Below are positions 1 through 7,968 of a stretch of 15,072 nt of DNA, in pieces; positions within the stretch are counted from its first letter, which is position 1; each line of letters opens with the position of its first letter. The notes beneath the pieces are model-generated. The model had not been told where the DNA came from. It did no database searches and saw only the letters and a list, made by a program, of their open reading frames with translations. A program made the translations under genes and the position numbers. Source of the DNA: UBA3907 sp033810155 (GTDB taxonomy: Bacteria > Bacillota > Sulfobacillia > Fermentithermobacillales > Fermentithermobacillaceae). The stretch spans positions 1-15,072 of the forward strand of contig JAPXKJ010000027.1 of NCBI GenBank assembly GCA_033810155.1, in the 5' to 3' direction.

Positions 1-78
1 ATGACCACGTTTGGCCATGCTTAACCTGCCCTTAAGCCGTGTGAGCTCCTGCCGAGTCGCGTTTGCCTTGATCGGCAT
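1..78 (-). CDS. atpD: V/A-type ATPase subunit D, N-terminal 26 codons (runs off the window)
   Basis: This is the central-stalk (rotor shaft) subunit of the V/A-ATPase, which transmits rotation between the A3B3 head and the membrane ring. Only the first 26 codons are visible; the rest lies beyond position 1. They begin MPIKANATRQELTRLKGRL and continue to KRGH, which matches the family opening (MPIKVNATRMELTRLK...AKRGH, from memory). The ATG is at 78-76, 14 bases after the subunit B stop codon. A strong Shine-Dalgarno, GAGGGGG, overlaps that stop. The position directly after subunit B agrees with the usual A-B-D order. Confidence 0.9.
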   Translation of the reverse strand, partial: MPIKANATRQELTRLKGRLSMAKRGH

Positions 79-92
79 GGTCCGTCACCCCC

Positions 93-1487
93 TCAGTCGC
101 TGACTTTTCGTTCCGCATCCTTCGGCATGTATTTATCAATATTCTCCTGGGATACACGCTTAATCTCAGATCTGGGCAGAAGTGACATAAGGCTCCAGCC
201 GATGTCCAATGTCTCTTGGATCGTTCTGTTCTCATCGGGTCTTTGGTTCACGAATCTCCGCTCGAACTCTTCTGAAAACTTAAGAAAGATCCTATCAGAC
301 TCAGACAAAGCAGCCTCGCCCAAAACTACTGCTAGTTCAGCAGCTTCCTTACCCCGGTCGTAAGCATCTGAAAGCTGGTTCAAAACGTCGGCGTGATCCT
401 CCCTGGTTTTCCCTTCCCCAATGCCCTTGTCTTTGAGCCTTGACAACGACACCGAAACGTTCGTAGGAGGATATATCCCCATCTTATGAAGCTCTCTCGA
501 CAAAATTATCTGTCCTTCTGTAATGTATCCCGTCAGGTCAGGAATTGGATGAGTCTTATCATCTTCGGGCATCGTCAGAATAGGTATCTGCGTTATTGAA
601 CCCTTCTTGCCATTAATTCTTCCTGCCCTTTCATATATCGATGCAAGGTCTGTATACATGTAACCAGGATATCCTCTTCTGCCCGGAACTTCTTTTCTCG
701 CAGCCGAAATTTCACGCAAAGCTTCAGCATAATTCGTCATATCTGTCAGTATCGTTAAAACGTGCATATCCAGTTCAAATGCTAGATATTCGGCTACAGT
801 GAGCGCCATTCTAGGAGTAGCGATCCTCTCGATAACCGGATCGTTAGCTAGATTAATGAACAAGACCGCTCTGTCCAAAGCCCCGCTTGTTCTCAGATCC
901 GTAATAAAGAAATCGGCCTCTTCAAAAGTGATGCCCATAGCTCCTAGCACAACTGCAAAAGGCTCCTTAGCACCTAAAACCGTTGCTTGTCTAGCAATCT
1001 GAGCAGCGATTTGGGCGTGGGGAAGCCCTGCCCCTGAAAAGATAGGGAGCTTTTGCCCACGTACCAATGGGTTCATACAATCTATGGATGAAATCCCTGT
1101 CTGTATGAACTCAGAAGGATAAGCCCGCGCGTACGGGTTGATCGGGCTACCGTTTATGTCCAATTTCTTGTCCGGCACAATCTTGGGTCCATCATCGATT
1201 GGATCCCCAGCTCCATCAAATATCCTCCCAACTATGTCTGGTGAGACAGGGATCTCAAGCACTCTACCTAAGAATCTCACTTTCGATGACTTAACATCGA
1301 GGCCGGTCGTACCCTCAAATAACTGCACTAGTGCCGACCCTTCGCTAGCTTCGAGCACCCGCCCCCGGCGAATCTGCCCATCGCCAGTTTCGACTTCTAC
1401 TAATTCGTCATAGTGTATATCGGTAACTTGATCAACTATAATCAACGGCCCTGCTATCTGCGTAATCGTCGTGTATTCCAACGGCAT
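93..1487 (-). CDS. atpB: V/A-type ATPase subunit B (regulatory, non-catalytic head subunit)
   Basis: Subunit B alternates with subunit A in the A3B3 head. It contributes to the nucleotide sites but does not hydrolyse ATP itself. The 464 residues are full length for the family. Residues 1-75 are the beta-barrel domain. The P-loop position carries the degenerate SGAGLPHAQ (151-159) instead of a Walker A motif, which identifies B rather than A. Arg350, in SLSRL, falls at the position of the arginine finger of E. hirae NtpB. The preceding residues read NVSVSLSRL where I recall NVLPSLSRL in most homologs, a small oddity. The start is an ATG with GGGGGAA about 6 bases upstream. A 45-base gap separates it from subunit A. 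Confidence 0.97.
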   Translation of the reverse strand: MPLEYTTITQIAGPLIIVDQVTDIHYDELVEVETGDGQIRRGRVLEASEGSALVQLFEGTTGLDVKSSKVRFLGRVLEIPVSPDIVGRIFDGAGDPIDDGPKIVPDKKLDINGSPINPYARAYPSEFIQTGISSIDCMNPLVRGQKLPIFSGAGLPHAQIAAQIARQATVLGAKEPFAVVLGAMGITFEEADFFITDLRTSGALDRAVLFINLANDPVIERIATPRMALTVAEYLAFELDMHVLTILTDMTNYAEALREISAARKEVPGRRGYPGYMYTDLASIYERAGRINGKKGSITQIPILTMPEDDKTHPIPDLTGYITEGQIILSRELHKMGIYPPTNVSVSLSRLKDKGIGEGKTREDHADVLNQLSDAYDRGKEAAELAVVLGEAALSESDRIFLKFSEEFERRFVNQRPDENRTIQETLDIGWSLMSLLPRSEIKRVSQENIDKYMPKDAERKVSD

Positions 1488-1532
1488 TTAGATTCCCCCA
1501 TGCTAAAACTTTCACTCTGGCCTGTTATTGGC

Positions 1533-3302
1533 TCAAAGGACTCCGGCCCAAAGCTCATCTCGGATTGCCGCCATAATGCTCTCATACTCTTGCGTCCATT
1601 TGTCTTCAGGCACTACTCTGGCCCTTGCAATACGATCTCTTACTTCCATGCCCAGAATCGTATCCAGTTTCACGCCCTTATCCAGAAGTTCCATGGCATT
1701 ATGGTGAAACTCAAGGACGATCTTGAGGAGGCCGTATTGCTTTCTTTGGGAACAATACGTATCTACTTCATGAAACGCAACCTGGTAGAGAAAGTCCTCT
1801 CTCAAGGACTTGGCCGTTTCCAACACCATCCTCTGCCTGTCCGATAATGAGTCTACGCCGACCAGCCTAACTATTTCGAGAAGCTCGTTTTCTTCCTGTA
1901 AAAGAGCCATTGCCTCGTCTCTCAAATCAGGAAAGTCTTTCCCAACCGATTCTCGGAAGTAAGGATCCAAGGTATCTGTGTAAAGCGAATAGCTATCCAA
2001 CCAATTGATAGCGGGGAAATGCTTCCTTGCTGCAAGGCGGTCATCTAGACCCCAGAATACTTTAACCAACCGCAATGTAGCCTGGGTTACCGGTTCAGAC
2101 AAATCACCGCCTGGAGGAGATACCGCGCCTATAGCGCTCAAAACTCCTTCCCTGTCGCCATTCCCAAGAAGAAGCGCCCTACCTGCCCGTTCGTAGAATT
2201 CCGCGAGCCTTGAACCAAGATATGCAGGGTACCCTTCTTCACCAGGCATCTCTTCCAACCGACCGGATATTTCTCTCAGCGCTTCAGCCCAACGCGATGT
2301 AGAATCTGCCATAAGGGCAACATCATAACCCATGTCCCTGTAGTACTCAGCCAAAGTAATGCCAGTGTAAATAGAGGCTTCACGGGCTGCTACCGGCATA
2401 TTCGACGTGTTCGCTACCAGCACGGTCCTTTCCATAAGGGGTCTGCCTGAACTAGGATCCAAGAGCTCCGGAAATTCGAGCAGGACGTCAGTCATCTCAT
2501 TGCCGCGTTCTCCGCAGCCAACATAAACTATTATGTCCGCATTTGCCCATTTAGCCAGCTGGTGTTGAATTACGGTCTTTCCGCTTCCAAACGGACCGGG
2601 CACGCATGCTGTTCCTCCCTTTGCTATCGGGAAAAACGTATCAATTATTCTCTGCCCTGTAACCAGCTGTTCCACAGGGGGAAGTTTCTGCTTTACTGGT
2701 CTGGGAAGACGAACCGGCCACCTTTGAAGCATGAGAATTCCCTCTGGTCCTTCCTGAGTTTCTAATTCGCACACAACTTCAGTAACCGTAAAGTCTCCTT
2801 CTTCAATCGCTTTTACGGTCCCCTTGGCTATTCTAGGTGGCACCATTATCCTGTGCAGAACCAATGGGGTCTCTCGTACAGTTCCCAGAATATCCCCTGC
2901 AAATACCTCATCGCCAACATCAACATAAGGCACAAAGTGCCACTTCTTCTCTCTATCGAGACCGGGAGCCTCCAGGCCCCGGGAAATATAGTCTCCGGCC
3001 ATATCGGCCAAAACATTAAGAGGTCTTTGAATACCGTCATAGATTGACCCGATAAGTCCTGGCCCTAGTTCGACGCTTAGAGGAGCACCGGTAGACACAA
3101 CAGGTTCGCCAGGGCCTAGACCCGATGTTTCCTCATATACCTGAATTGAAGCGGTATCACCTTTAAGCTCGATAACCTCGCCTATAACCTTGTTGTTACC
3201 GACCCTGACAACGTCGAACATGCGGCAGCCGGCCATCCCAGAAGCTACCACCAAAGGGCCGGACACCTTTGATATCCGACCTATAACCTGGCTTTCCGCC
3301 AC
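1533..3302 (-). CDS. atpA: V/A-type ATPase catalytic subunit A
   Basis: This subunit carries the catalytic nucleotide site of the rotary ATPase head, hydrolysing or making ATP coupled to ion flow through the membrane part. Its 589 residues are the normal length. The Walker A motif GPFGSGKT is at 236-243, the catalytic glutamate is in GCGERGNE (Glu265), and the Walker B region with DSTSRW is at 333-338. The non-homologous region typical of A subunits, absent from F-type beta, lies between the barrel and the P-loop (roughly 115-190). The start is GTG at 3302-3300, because nearby ATG codons are out of frame. It lies 6 bases after the subunit F stop, with GAGAGGAA upstream, so translation is probably coupled. 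Confidence 0.97.
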   Translation of the reverse strand: MAESQVIGRISKVSGPLVVASGMAGCRMFDVVRVGNNKVIGEVIELKGDTASIQVYEETSGLGPGEPVVSTGAPLSVELGPGLIGSIYDGIQRPLNVLADMAGDYISRGLEAPGLDREKKWHFVPYVDVGDEVFAGDILGTVRETPLVLHRIMVPPRIAKGTVKAIEEGDFTVTEVVCELETQEGPEGILMLQRWPVRLPRPVKQKLPPVEQLVTGQRIIDTFFPIAKGGTACVPGPFGSGKTVIQHQLAKWANADIIVYVGCGERGNEMTDVLLEFPELLDPSSGRPLMERTVLVANTSNMPVAAREASIYTGITLAEYYRDMGYDVALMADSTSRWAEALREISGRLEEMPGEEGYPAYLGSRLAEFYERAGRALLLGNGDREGVLSAIGAVSPPGGDLSEPVTQATLRLVKVFWGLDDRLAARKHFPAINWLDSYSLYTDTLDPYFRESVGKDFPDLRDEAMALLQEENELLEIVRLVGVDSLSDRQRMVLETAKSLREDFLYQVAFHEVDTYCSQRKQYGLLKIVLEFHHNAMELLDKGVKLDTILGMEVRDRIARARVVPEDKWTQEYESIMAAIRDELWAGVL

Positions 3303-3308
3303 GCCGCA

Positions 3309-3632
3309 TCATTCCTCTCTATTGAACAATATGTTCGCTCCAACAGCTCTTTCAACTCGCCTGCGCAAAAGTTCCATCCCCATACCTCTGGGTTTCTTAG
3401 AATCAGGCAAAACCGTAATCACCGGTTTGGGCATGCTGTATAAGGGTTCCAATTCTTTTTCAAGGATCTCAGCTATTTCTTCCGTGACCAGCACAATACC
3501 GTAATCGTTTTCGAGTATCTCGCTCAAACGCTTGCGAGCTTCTTCGGGGCTGTCAGCTGGGAAGGCAACAGCTCCACTTGCCTTGAACCCTAACACCGCA
3601 TCCCTTTGCCCTAACACCGCAACCTTAGGCAT
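3309..3632 (-). CDS. atpF: V/A-type ATPase subunit F (rotor tip / regulatory subunit)
   Basis: This small central-stalk subunit binds subunit D and modulates ATP hydrolysis (called NtpG in E. hirae). With the ATG start at 3632 it has 107 residues. It opens PKVAVLGQRDAVLGFKASG, the Rossmann-like strand and loop typical of the family. It continues with a conserved 'GIVLVTEEIAE' helix region and ends in an alpha-helical tail that would pack on subunit D. A GTG three codons upstream (3641) is an alternative with AGAGAGG spaced 4 bases before it. I prefer the ATG because family members begin two or three residues before this strand. The gene overlaps the end of subunit C by 8 bases. Confidence 0.92.
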   Translation of the reverse strand: MPKVAVLGQRDAVLGFKASGAVAFPADSPEEARKRLSEILENDYGIVLVTEEIAEILEKELEPLYSMPKPVITVLPDSKKPRGMGMELLRRRVERAVGANILFNREE

Positions 3633-4704
3633 AACTCTCACGCAACCTCTCTCTAATCTTGCTCTCGGGAACGGAAGATTGCTTCCCTGAGAATATGATC
3701 CTTAAATTCTTCGTTTCGATTTCTCTCCCAAAGACATACCCGAAAACAGGCTCTGGGCCCAACGCCACCTTGCCTGCTTCTTTGACGATCTCTAAGATTG
3801 CATCATCACAATCCTTTTCCCAACGAGTCAAGGGCTCTTTCTTCTCCACATGAGATAGCCCACGCCCTGCTAGTTTCTCTAGTTCAGAACCTTGATATAC
3901 TGCGTATACGCCCTTTGGACCCAGGGCAAAGGCATCTACCAAGAGGTCAGGCTTGATGGTCCCCCCTTCAAGGACGGCTTTTTTGAAATCTTCAGGTGGT
4001 ATTCCGAGACGATAGCTTCTCATGAGCATCTTCATGTTGAGTATATCTATCTCCCGCTGTACGAACTGGATAAGGAAGTAATAGCCATATCTCCGATAGA
4101 GGTTTCCGATCCAGGAGTAATACGATTTATCGATGTAACTGTCTACCTCAAACGGCGACAATGATCTGGTAAAAGATACATTGCGGATGTCACGATAGAC
4201 TTCTTCAATCTCCAAACCTATAGCATAGAGGCTCTTTTCTCTTGGATCGTCTGTTTGAAGACGCTTTTTCTTTTTCGATTTCAACATATCTTCATCTTCT
4301 TGACGCGCTTGATCGATCAAGTTGCCGAGCACATCAAGGTCAAAATTACCTAGTTGCGAAAAAGCGCTTTCGTCTGGCGCTACATCCAACAACTCTGCCT
4401 TGAGAATGACCTTGAGATTGTGAAAGTCATACCGCGCCCTATACGCATCAATGATTATCGGCTCAGGTGCGATCTCTAAAATACCCTCGTAGATCCCTTT
4501 CATCGCTGCTTCAAGAGCGGGATCAAAGTCATTGGAATTATCAAGTTTTGATACATAAGGCCCATAGTAAGAATCCCTCAGCGCCGACTGGGCACTTTCA
4601 AGTGTAGGCGCTTCTAAGACTCGCATTAGATCGCTTCGAGTGAGAAGCGTCTTTTCGATAAACCTTATCCTTCCTACCGGATTTGCCCAAAGATAGTCCC
4701 TCAA
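3625..4704 (-). CDS. atpC: V/A-type ATPase subunit C (rotor socket between stalk and K ring)
   Basis: Subunit C (AtpC/NtpC, the yeast d homolog) is a funnel-shaped alpha-helical protein that seats the D/F shaft on the membrane K ring. It has 359 residues, slightly longer than most. The start is TTG at 4704-4702, sharing the tetranucleotide TTGA with the subunit E stop. No ATG, GTG or TTG lies in frame upstream in the segment I checked, and GGGAGAG precedes the start. Recognisable blocks include DAYRARYDFHNLKVILKA (86-103) and the C-terminal FGYVFGREIETKNLRII region. An unusual lysine cluster, KSKKKKR (142-148), sits in a charged loop between helices. The assignment rests on family motifs and on its place between E and F. 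Confidence 0.93.
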   Translation of the reverse strand: MRDYLWANPVGRIRFIEKTLLTRSDLMRVLEAPTLESAQSALRDSYYGPYVSKLDNSNDFDPALEAAMKGIYEGILEIAPEPIIIDAYRARYDFHNLKVILKAELLDVAPDESAFSQLGNFDLDVLGNLIDQARQEDEDMLKSKKKKRLQTDDPREKSLYAIGLEIEEVYRDIRNVSFTRSLSPFEVDSYIDKSYYSWIGNLYRRYGYYFLIQFVQREIDILNMKMLMRSYRLGIPPEDFKKAVLEGGTIKPDLLVDAFALGPKGVYAVYQGSELEKLAGRGLSHVEKKEPLTRWEKDCDDAILEIVKEAGKVALGPEPVFGYVFGREIETKNLRIIFSGKQSSVPESKIRERLRESYA

Positions 4705-5321
4705 GACGCACTCTCCCTCTCCTGAGTTCTCCCAAAAAGTATCGTGGCCACTTCGAGCTCAAGATCCTCTTTCATGAAATTCAGGATAGCAGGAAATGTC
4801 AGGTTATCCGATATTCCGCCCTTCTTCAAAATGATTCCTCCGCCTAGATACTCTGGAGAATATGAGATAGTAAGATTACCTTCTTTGTCGATTTCCCGGA
4901 GCCTCTCATTTGCCGCTTCCAAAAAATCATCGCCCAGGCTCTCTCTTTCCCATTCGCTGACTATCACCATCTCTGTGCCTTGGGCCCTAAGCGAAATCCA
5001 GTCCAGGAGCAATTCCCTGTATTGTTCCTGCGGCATGTTCCGAAACTCTTCCAACACTTCCTTAAAAGTGTCAGAGATCAGCTGTTGTTTGGCTTCGAGA
5101 AGCATCTGCCTCTTATTCATTTCAGCTCGAGATACGGCAATGCTCTCAATTCGAGCCGCACGTTCGCGTGCTTCTTCCAAAATACTGGCTTCAAGCATAG
5201 ACGCCGTTTCCGCTGCAGATTTGAGCTTAGACTCGGCTTGCGTTTGTGCGGCAGAAATAATCTCTTCCTTGAGATGATCCGCTTTCTCGTCTATTTTTCT
5301 TAAAATATCCTCTAAGGGCAT
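4701..5321 (-). CDS. atpE: V/A-type ATPase subunit E (peripheral stalk)
   Basis: Subunit E pairs with the small coiled-coil subunit (H/G) to form the peripheral stalks that hold the head against the membrane subunit I. It has 206 residues. Residues 1-95 form a long, Ala/Glu/Arg-rich helix (for example EEARERAARIESIA) expected to form a right-handed coiled coil. Residues 100-205 form the globular C-terminal domain that binds subunit B, including the family-like block YSPEYLGGGIILKKGG. The ATG at 5321 has GGGGGAAA upstream, overlapping the subunit K stop 12 bases away. Its end overlaps the TTG start of subunit C by 4 bases. Confidence 0.95.
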   Translation of the reverse strand: MPLEDILRKIDEKADHLKEEIISAAQTQAESKLKSAAETASMLEASILEEARERAARIESIAVSRAEMNKRQMLLEAKQQLISDTFKEVLEEFRNMPQEQYRELLLDWISLRAQGTEMVIVSEWERESLGDDFLEAANERLREIDKEGNLTISYSPEYLGGGIILKKGGISDNLTFPAILNFMKEDLELEVATILFGRTQERESAS

Positions 5322-5333
5322 ATGATTTTCCCC

Positions 5334-5894
5334 CTAGATTTTGACTGCAAACATTATCATCAGGACTGAAGCCAAGAGTCCCAAAACAGCATAGGTTTCA
5401 ACCATAGCCGGAAGAATGAGAGACTTTCCTGATTCCTCAGGCTTCTTTGCCACGATATCCATACCCGCCAGGCAAACCTTCGCCTGGTACAGAGCTGACA
5501 CCAAACAAGTGACGGCAACCGGTACACACGCGAAGAAAACCTGCCAGCCTTGCGCGAGGTCAAGATCGATAACTCCTCTAAACGCGCCTATTTTAACCAA
5601 AGCAAGGAAGCCTACCAAGAAACCGTAGATGCCCTGGGTTCCCGGAAGAGCCTGTAATGGCAAGAGACGACCGAAATTCTCAGGGTTTTCAGCAGTCATC
5701 CCAGCAGCTTTTTCTCCCGTAACTCCTACTGCCACAATAGAACCGATCCCACCGAGAAACACCGCTAATCCTGCGCCCATGAGAGCCAAAACGTTGCCGC
5801 CAAGAAGCGGTCCAAAAATCAAACCCACAATGAGCATTCCAAAAAGCAATACGCAACCTGTCAAAACCCACTTTCCTATCATTCCTTCAAACAC
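5334..5894 (-). CDS. atpK: V/A-type ATPase subunit K (membrane rotor ring proteolipid), predicted Na+-binding
   Basis: This subunit forms the ion-carrying rotor ring. It has 186 residues and the duplicated-hairpin form of the proteolipid. Compared with E. hirae NtpK (from memory), the Na+ ligands Leu61, Thr64, Gln65, Gln110 and Glu139 correspond to Leu83, Thr86 and Gln87 (LPGTQG), Gln137 (LYQAKV) and Glu166 (AMVETYA). As in NtpK, only the second hairpin has the ionisable glutamate. An extra hydrophobic segment (about residues 9-30) precedes the usual first helix, giving five hydrophobic segments; it could be a fifth helix or a leader peptide. The start is GTG at 5894 with GGGAGGGG about 6 bases upstream. 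An internal ATG four codons later has its Shine-Dalgarno too close. Confidence 0.94.
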   Translation of the reverse strand: MFEGMIGKWVLTGCVLLFGMLIVGLIFGPLLGGNVLALMGAGLAVFLGGIGSIVAVGVTGEKAAGMTAENPENFGRLLPLQALPGTQGIYGFLVGFLALVKIGAFRGVIDLDLAQGWQVFFACVPVAVTCLVSALYQAKVCLAGMDIVAKKPEESGKSLILPAMVETYAVLGLLASVLMIMFAVKI

Positions 5895-5917
5895 ACTAAA
5901 CCCCTCCCAGTATCGCC

Positions 5918-5940
5918 TTGCTCTTTTCAGTCAAAAGCAA
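5918..5940 (-). promoter_or_regulatory. Intercistronic RNA hairpin between subunits I and K
   Basis: Directly after the TAG stop of subunit I, the RNA strand reads UUGCUUUU (5940-5933), a 7-base loop GACUGAA, then AAGAGCAA (5925-5918). This gives an 8-bp stem with a single U-G pair. No run of U follows, so it does not look like an intrinsic terminator. The strong Shine-Dalgarno of K follows a few bases later. It may mark an mRNA processing or stability point ahead of the rotor gene, whose product is needed in about ten copies per complex. The role is inference. Confidence 0.4.
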
Positions 5941-7923
5941 CTATTCTACAACCCACACGTTTTTCCTTACCCGTTTCAGAGGCCTAAAGGGAGTTCCACC
6001 TCCTTCGAAAAACTTACTGAAAAACTCAACGTATTGCAAACGGCCTGAGTGAATAAAACTACCCAACGCGTTTATCAAGAGGTTGAAAAGATGGCCTGCG
6101 ATTAATATCACAGGAACAAAGACCCAGCCAACTCCAGGTACCATATCAACAACCAGTGCTGAAACCATGTTCACCACGACGCCTATTATTGCGCTTGCCA
6201 AGCCTAACGCAAGAATCCTGGCATAAGATAGCGTATCTGAGAAATAAGAGAGTAATGAATAGAAGCCGCCAATTGCCGATATTGGCTTCATGAGGATATT
6301 TTCCTGATTCCTGGCACCTGACCACATTATCCCAACTGCACCCGCGATCATGATATAGAGGGGAACGCTGCTTTCTATGACCCCCATCTGAGAAACTGCC
6401 CAAAGGATGAGACCTGGCAAAAACACAACCCACGAACCATGGCTCAGTATCCCGTCAAAGACCGCCCCTTGCCTTATGGTGCCAATCATTTTCACAATTA
6501 CGCCAACCCAGATATGAAGAATACCTAGTCCCAAAGATACGACAAGGAGCGTGATCGGATCGTTAACCGGATCCAAAATAGCGATGCTTGACGTGAATTT
6601 TTCAAAAGCAGTTCCCGCCAAAAAGGTCTTCGGCAAATCCCCTAGCCAACTACCCATGAGTGCACCTGCAAACAGAGTAGATACCCCGCAATAACCCAGT
6701 AGCTTGACGAGCTTATCGTCTTCAAGGTTTTGCGTCCTAAGAAACACGATGGAAAATATAGAAAGAATGATCCCGTATATAGCGTCGCCTAGACACATAG
6801 CAAAGAACACCCAGAAGAACGGGGCCAAGAAAGGAGTAGGATCCATTTCATGGTACTGGGGATATCCATAGATGTTCGTAACGAACTCAAATGGCCTCAC
6901 CAAAGCATTATTCTCGAGGAGCACTGGAATGTTCTCGTCTTGCCCTGGTTCCTCATCTATGATTTCAATATCTTTGTACATGCTCAGACCGTTTCTGAGC
7001 CTACCGATCTCTTTTTCTCTCGCATAGCCTTCTATAACCAGAGTGAATCTAGTCTTTGCTACTTCCTGGTGCATCTCAAACAGATTCTTCTTGTCAAGGT
7101 AATAGTCTATTAGCGCGAGTATATCCATGAGATTCTGAGCAACCTCAGAATCTTCAACTAGAATCGCATTGCGTTCGTTCAAAAGTTCTTCCTTTTTCTT
7201 TTCGATATTCGTAAGCGCATCGCTAACCAGTCCAGTTTCGCAATACCCTGCCACTTCTCTGCCTAAATTTACGATTACGCCTCCTAAAGCAGACGCCACT
7301 GCGCCAAGTGAAGGCTCCTCATCCGAAAGACCAACCAGCCACACACCCGAATTTCCGTGCTCCTGCCATATAACTTTAACGTGCACATGCTCCAAAGGAA
7401 TTTCCTTAACTGCGTCGCTCAAAGACCGAGTAGGAACTATCGCCAACTGCATGTCACAGGCTTTTGTAGGACGCATATGGGAAATCGGGATATCGAAGTC
7501 AACCCAAGGCTCAAGTACCTGAGTTCTTTGGTTGAGTTCCTCAATTTCCTTGTCTATCTCTCTTAAACGCTTTTCGTGGGACTGTACCTTGTCGAAAGTC
7601 TCTTCCACATCATATCTGGCGACGACCTTCTGGAAGTCCTCATATGACATCTGAGGCTTTGCGCCTGTAAACATATCTATGAAACTCTTCTTGATACTCG
7701 TGTAGCGTTCAAAGTAAGACTTAATAGCCGATAATTGGGAAAGTGTCTCATTGTACTTGGCCTCATCTACCTCAGGTTCCTCTATATCTCTAATCTCTTT
7801 ACGATCATAGGATTCGCTCTTAATAACATGAAGGATCTCCAGGTCTCTTAGAGTCTCAAAGATAGATTCACCAATCTCTTCGTAAGCAAATATCGTTACT
7901 TTCCGCATCTTGGCAACAGCCAT
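5941..7923 (-). CDS. atpI: V/A-type ATPase subunit I (membrane stator, a-subunit homolog)
   Basis: Subunit I (NtpI; eukaryotic a) forms the ion half-channels against the K ring and anchors the peripheral stalks. It has 660 residues. Residues 1-355 are the cytoplasmic collar with long helical pairs and two alpha/beta lobes. Residues 360-640 hold the membrane helices. Two arginines important in the family are visible: Arg569 in LSYARILALGLAS, expected to face the rotor glutamate, and Arg628 in HSGRLQYVEFF. The ATG start gives MAVAKMRKVTIFA, a normal family opening. No Shine-Dalgarno lies at the usual distance; the strong GGGAGGAA lies beyond a hairpin (see 7924-7968). The gene follows the small stalk subunit by 45 bases. 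Confidence 0.96.
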   Translation of the reverse strand: MAVAKMRKVTIFAYEEIGESIFETLRDLEILHVIKSESYDRKEIRDIEEPEVDEAKYNETLSQLSAIKSYFERYTSIKKSFIDMFTGAKPQMSYEDFQKVVARYDVEETFDKVQSHEKRLREIDKEIEELNQRTQVLEPWVDFDIPISHMRPTKACDMQLAIVPTRSLSDAVKEIPLEHVHVKVIWQEHGNSGVWLVGLSDEEPSLGAVASALGGVIVNLGREVAGYCETGLVSDALTNIEKKKEELLNERNAILVEDSEVAQNLMDILALIDYYLDKKNLFEMHQEVAKTRFTLVIEGYAREKEIGRLRNGLSMYKDIEIIDEEPGQDENIPVLLENNALVRPFEFVTNIYGYPQYHEMDPTPFLAPFFWVFFAMCLGDAIYGIILSIFSIVFLRTQNLEDDKLVKLLGYCGVSTLFAGALMGSWLGDLPKTFLAGTAFEKFTSSIAILDPVNDPITLLVVSLGLGILHIWVGVIVKMIGTIRQGAVFDGILSHGSWVVFLPGLILWAVSQMGVIESSVPLYIMIAGAVGIMWSGARNQENILMKPISAIGGFYSLLSYFSDTLSYARILALGLASAIIGVVVNMVSALVVDMVPGVGWVFVPVILIAGHLFNLLINALGSFIHSGRLQYVEFFSKFFEGGGTPFRPLKRVRKNVWVVE

Positions 7924-7968
7924 AATCGCACTGCAAGCTCACACATACAAGCCTACAGTTTCCTCCCT
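7924..7968 (-). promoter_or_regulatory. Leader of subunit I: Shine-Dalgarno, hairpin, then 6-nt spacer (structured ribosome-binding site)
   Basis: In RNA sense the order is AAGGGAGGAA just after the upstream stop, then stem ACUGUAGGCU (7959-7950), a 10-base loop, and stem AGCUUGCAGU (7939-7930). GCGAUU (7929-7924) and the AUG follow. The stem has 10 bp, 8 Watson-Crick and 2 G-U. Linear spacing from GGAGG to AUG is about 38 nt, which is too long, but with the hairpin folded the gap is about 8 nt, which is normal. No other Shine-Dalgarno is near this AUG. Confidence 0.55.

Noticed and set aside
1413..1847. Plus-strand open frames across the window, such as this 144-codon one
   Set aside because: They lie antisense to well-supported genes, have no recognisable motifs, and are expected shadows of coding sequence on the other strand.
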